Assembly: GCA_012729475.1 (NCBI GenBank) | Contig: JAAYDB010000145.1 | Coordinates: 1-42,969 of the forward strand | DNA from: Bacteroidota bacterium | Lineage (GTDB): Bacteria > Bacteroidota > Bacteroidia > Bacteroidales > VadinHA17 | Reading direction: 5' to 3' | Length of the DNA stretch: 42,969 nucleotides | Part shown: piece after piece, positions 42,933 to 42,969 of the stretch | Numbering within the stretch: position 1 is the stretch's first letter | Layout: the number at the start of each line of letters is the position of its first letter | Position numbers and translations under genes: made by a program | Notes under the pieces: generated by a model | Told to the model about the DNA's origin: nothing | Seen by the model: the letters and a program-made list of their open reading frames with translations, nothing else | The model's database searches: none

Positions 42933-42969
42933 TGACACCGGAGGTGTCAACATCCAGTAGCCCGGGTTC
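42933..42969. repeat. Edge of a palindromic repeat element, truncated by the window end
   Basis: TGACACC (42933-42939), GGA, and GGTGTCA (42943-42949) form a perfect 7-bp stem with a 3-base loop. CCCGGG follows at 42961, probably the start of a second hairpin cut off by the window. The two-hairpin layout suggests a REP-like dispersed element. I recall similar sequences in Bacteroidota genomes, but there is no second copy here. Confidence 0.45.

Overview
The window looks like a chromosomal segment of an AT-rich Bacteroidota (Bacteroidales-like) genome. The evidence is a PorQ gene of the type IX secretion system, the porQ-cmk-ispH-pfkA gene order, several Bacteroidota-type promoters (TTTG, about 19 nt, TAnnTTTG), few Shine-Dalgarno sequences, and a tRNA-His followed by what I recall as a Bacteroidota tRNA-tail sequence. 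I see no insertion sequence, prophage, integrase or CRISPR array. Most of the window is ordinary core and accessory metabolism.

Layout. Positions 1-313: 3' part of tRNA-His, a strong terminator and a repeat-like tail. 314-4071 (minus): a ResB-CcsA fusion for cytochrome c maturation and a b-type cytochrome. 4259-9995 (minus): one operon, etfB-etfA-membrane Fe-S oxidoreductase-acyl-CoA dehydrogenase, which carries electrons from acyl-CoA oxidation to the quinone pool and ends in a hairpin terminator. 10373-15255 (plus): porQ, cmk, ispH, pfkA and a DUF362/ferredoxin protein. 15320-15487: a remnant of a cation-efflux (CDF) gene. 15495-19988 (minus): a serpin lipoprotein, and a NEW3-domain membrane protein with an ABC-2 exporter. 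20291-24924: YqeY, glycerol-3-phosphate dehydrogenase, L-lactate dehydrogenase, a cold-shock-domain protein and a glycosyltransferase. 24989-30096: a phosphoesterase, a CotH-like/DUF4956/cupin operon, and an ASKHA-ferredoxin protein of the RACo type. 30136-33187 (minus): ornithine/alanine racemase with a GNAT enzyme, and a PQQ-type beta-propeller protein. 33316-34129 (minus): a fluoride-resistance unit, crcB plus DUF190 behind a fluoride riboswitch. 34361-37621: a YfhL-type ferredoxin, a multi-spanning metal-exporter-like protein, a small four-cysteine protein, a MESH1-like HD hydrolase and a HAD phosphatase. 37969-42771: an M49-type peptidase, a DEAD-box helicase with a DbpA domain, and a nitronate monooxygenase-like flavoprotein. 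The window ends inside a palindromic repeat.

How the genes fit together. The organism probably oxidises acyl-CoA and glycerol-3-phosphate into a quinone pool, makes c-type cytochromes, and runs glycolysis with lactate formation, which suggests a facultative or anaerobic heterotroph. The cold-shock protein and the helicase both seem to have long leaders (about 120 nt), as expected for cold-responsive genes.

The best candidates for a second look are the fluoride riboswitch with altered 5' bases beside a perfect inverted repeat, the CotH-DUF4956-cupin operon lacking a VTC polymerase, the four-cysteine protein next to the metal exporter, the two gene remnants (CDF tail and an ORF at 37703-37885), and the tRNA-His tail. 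I did not find a clear-cut wholly new system. Several start codons were moved from upstream TTG/GTG codons to the first plausible ATG; each case is stated.
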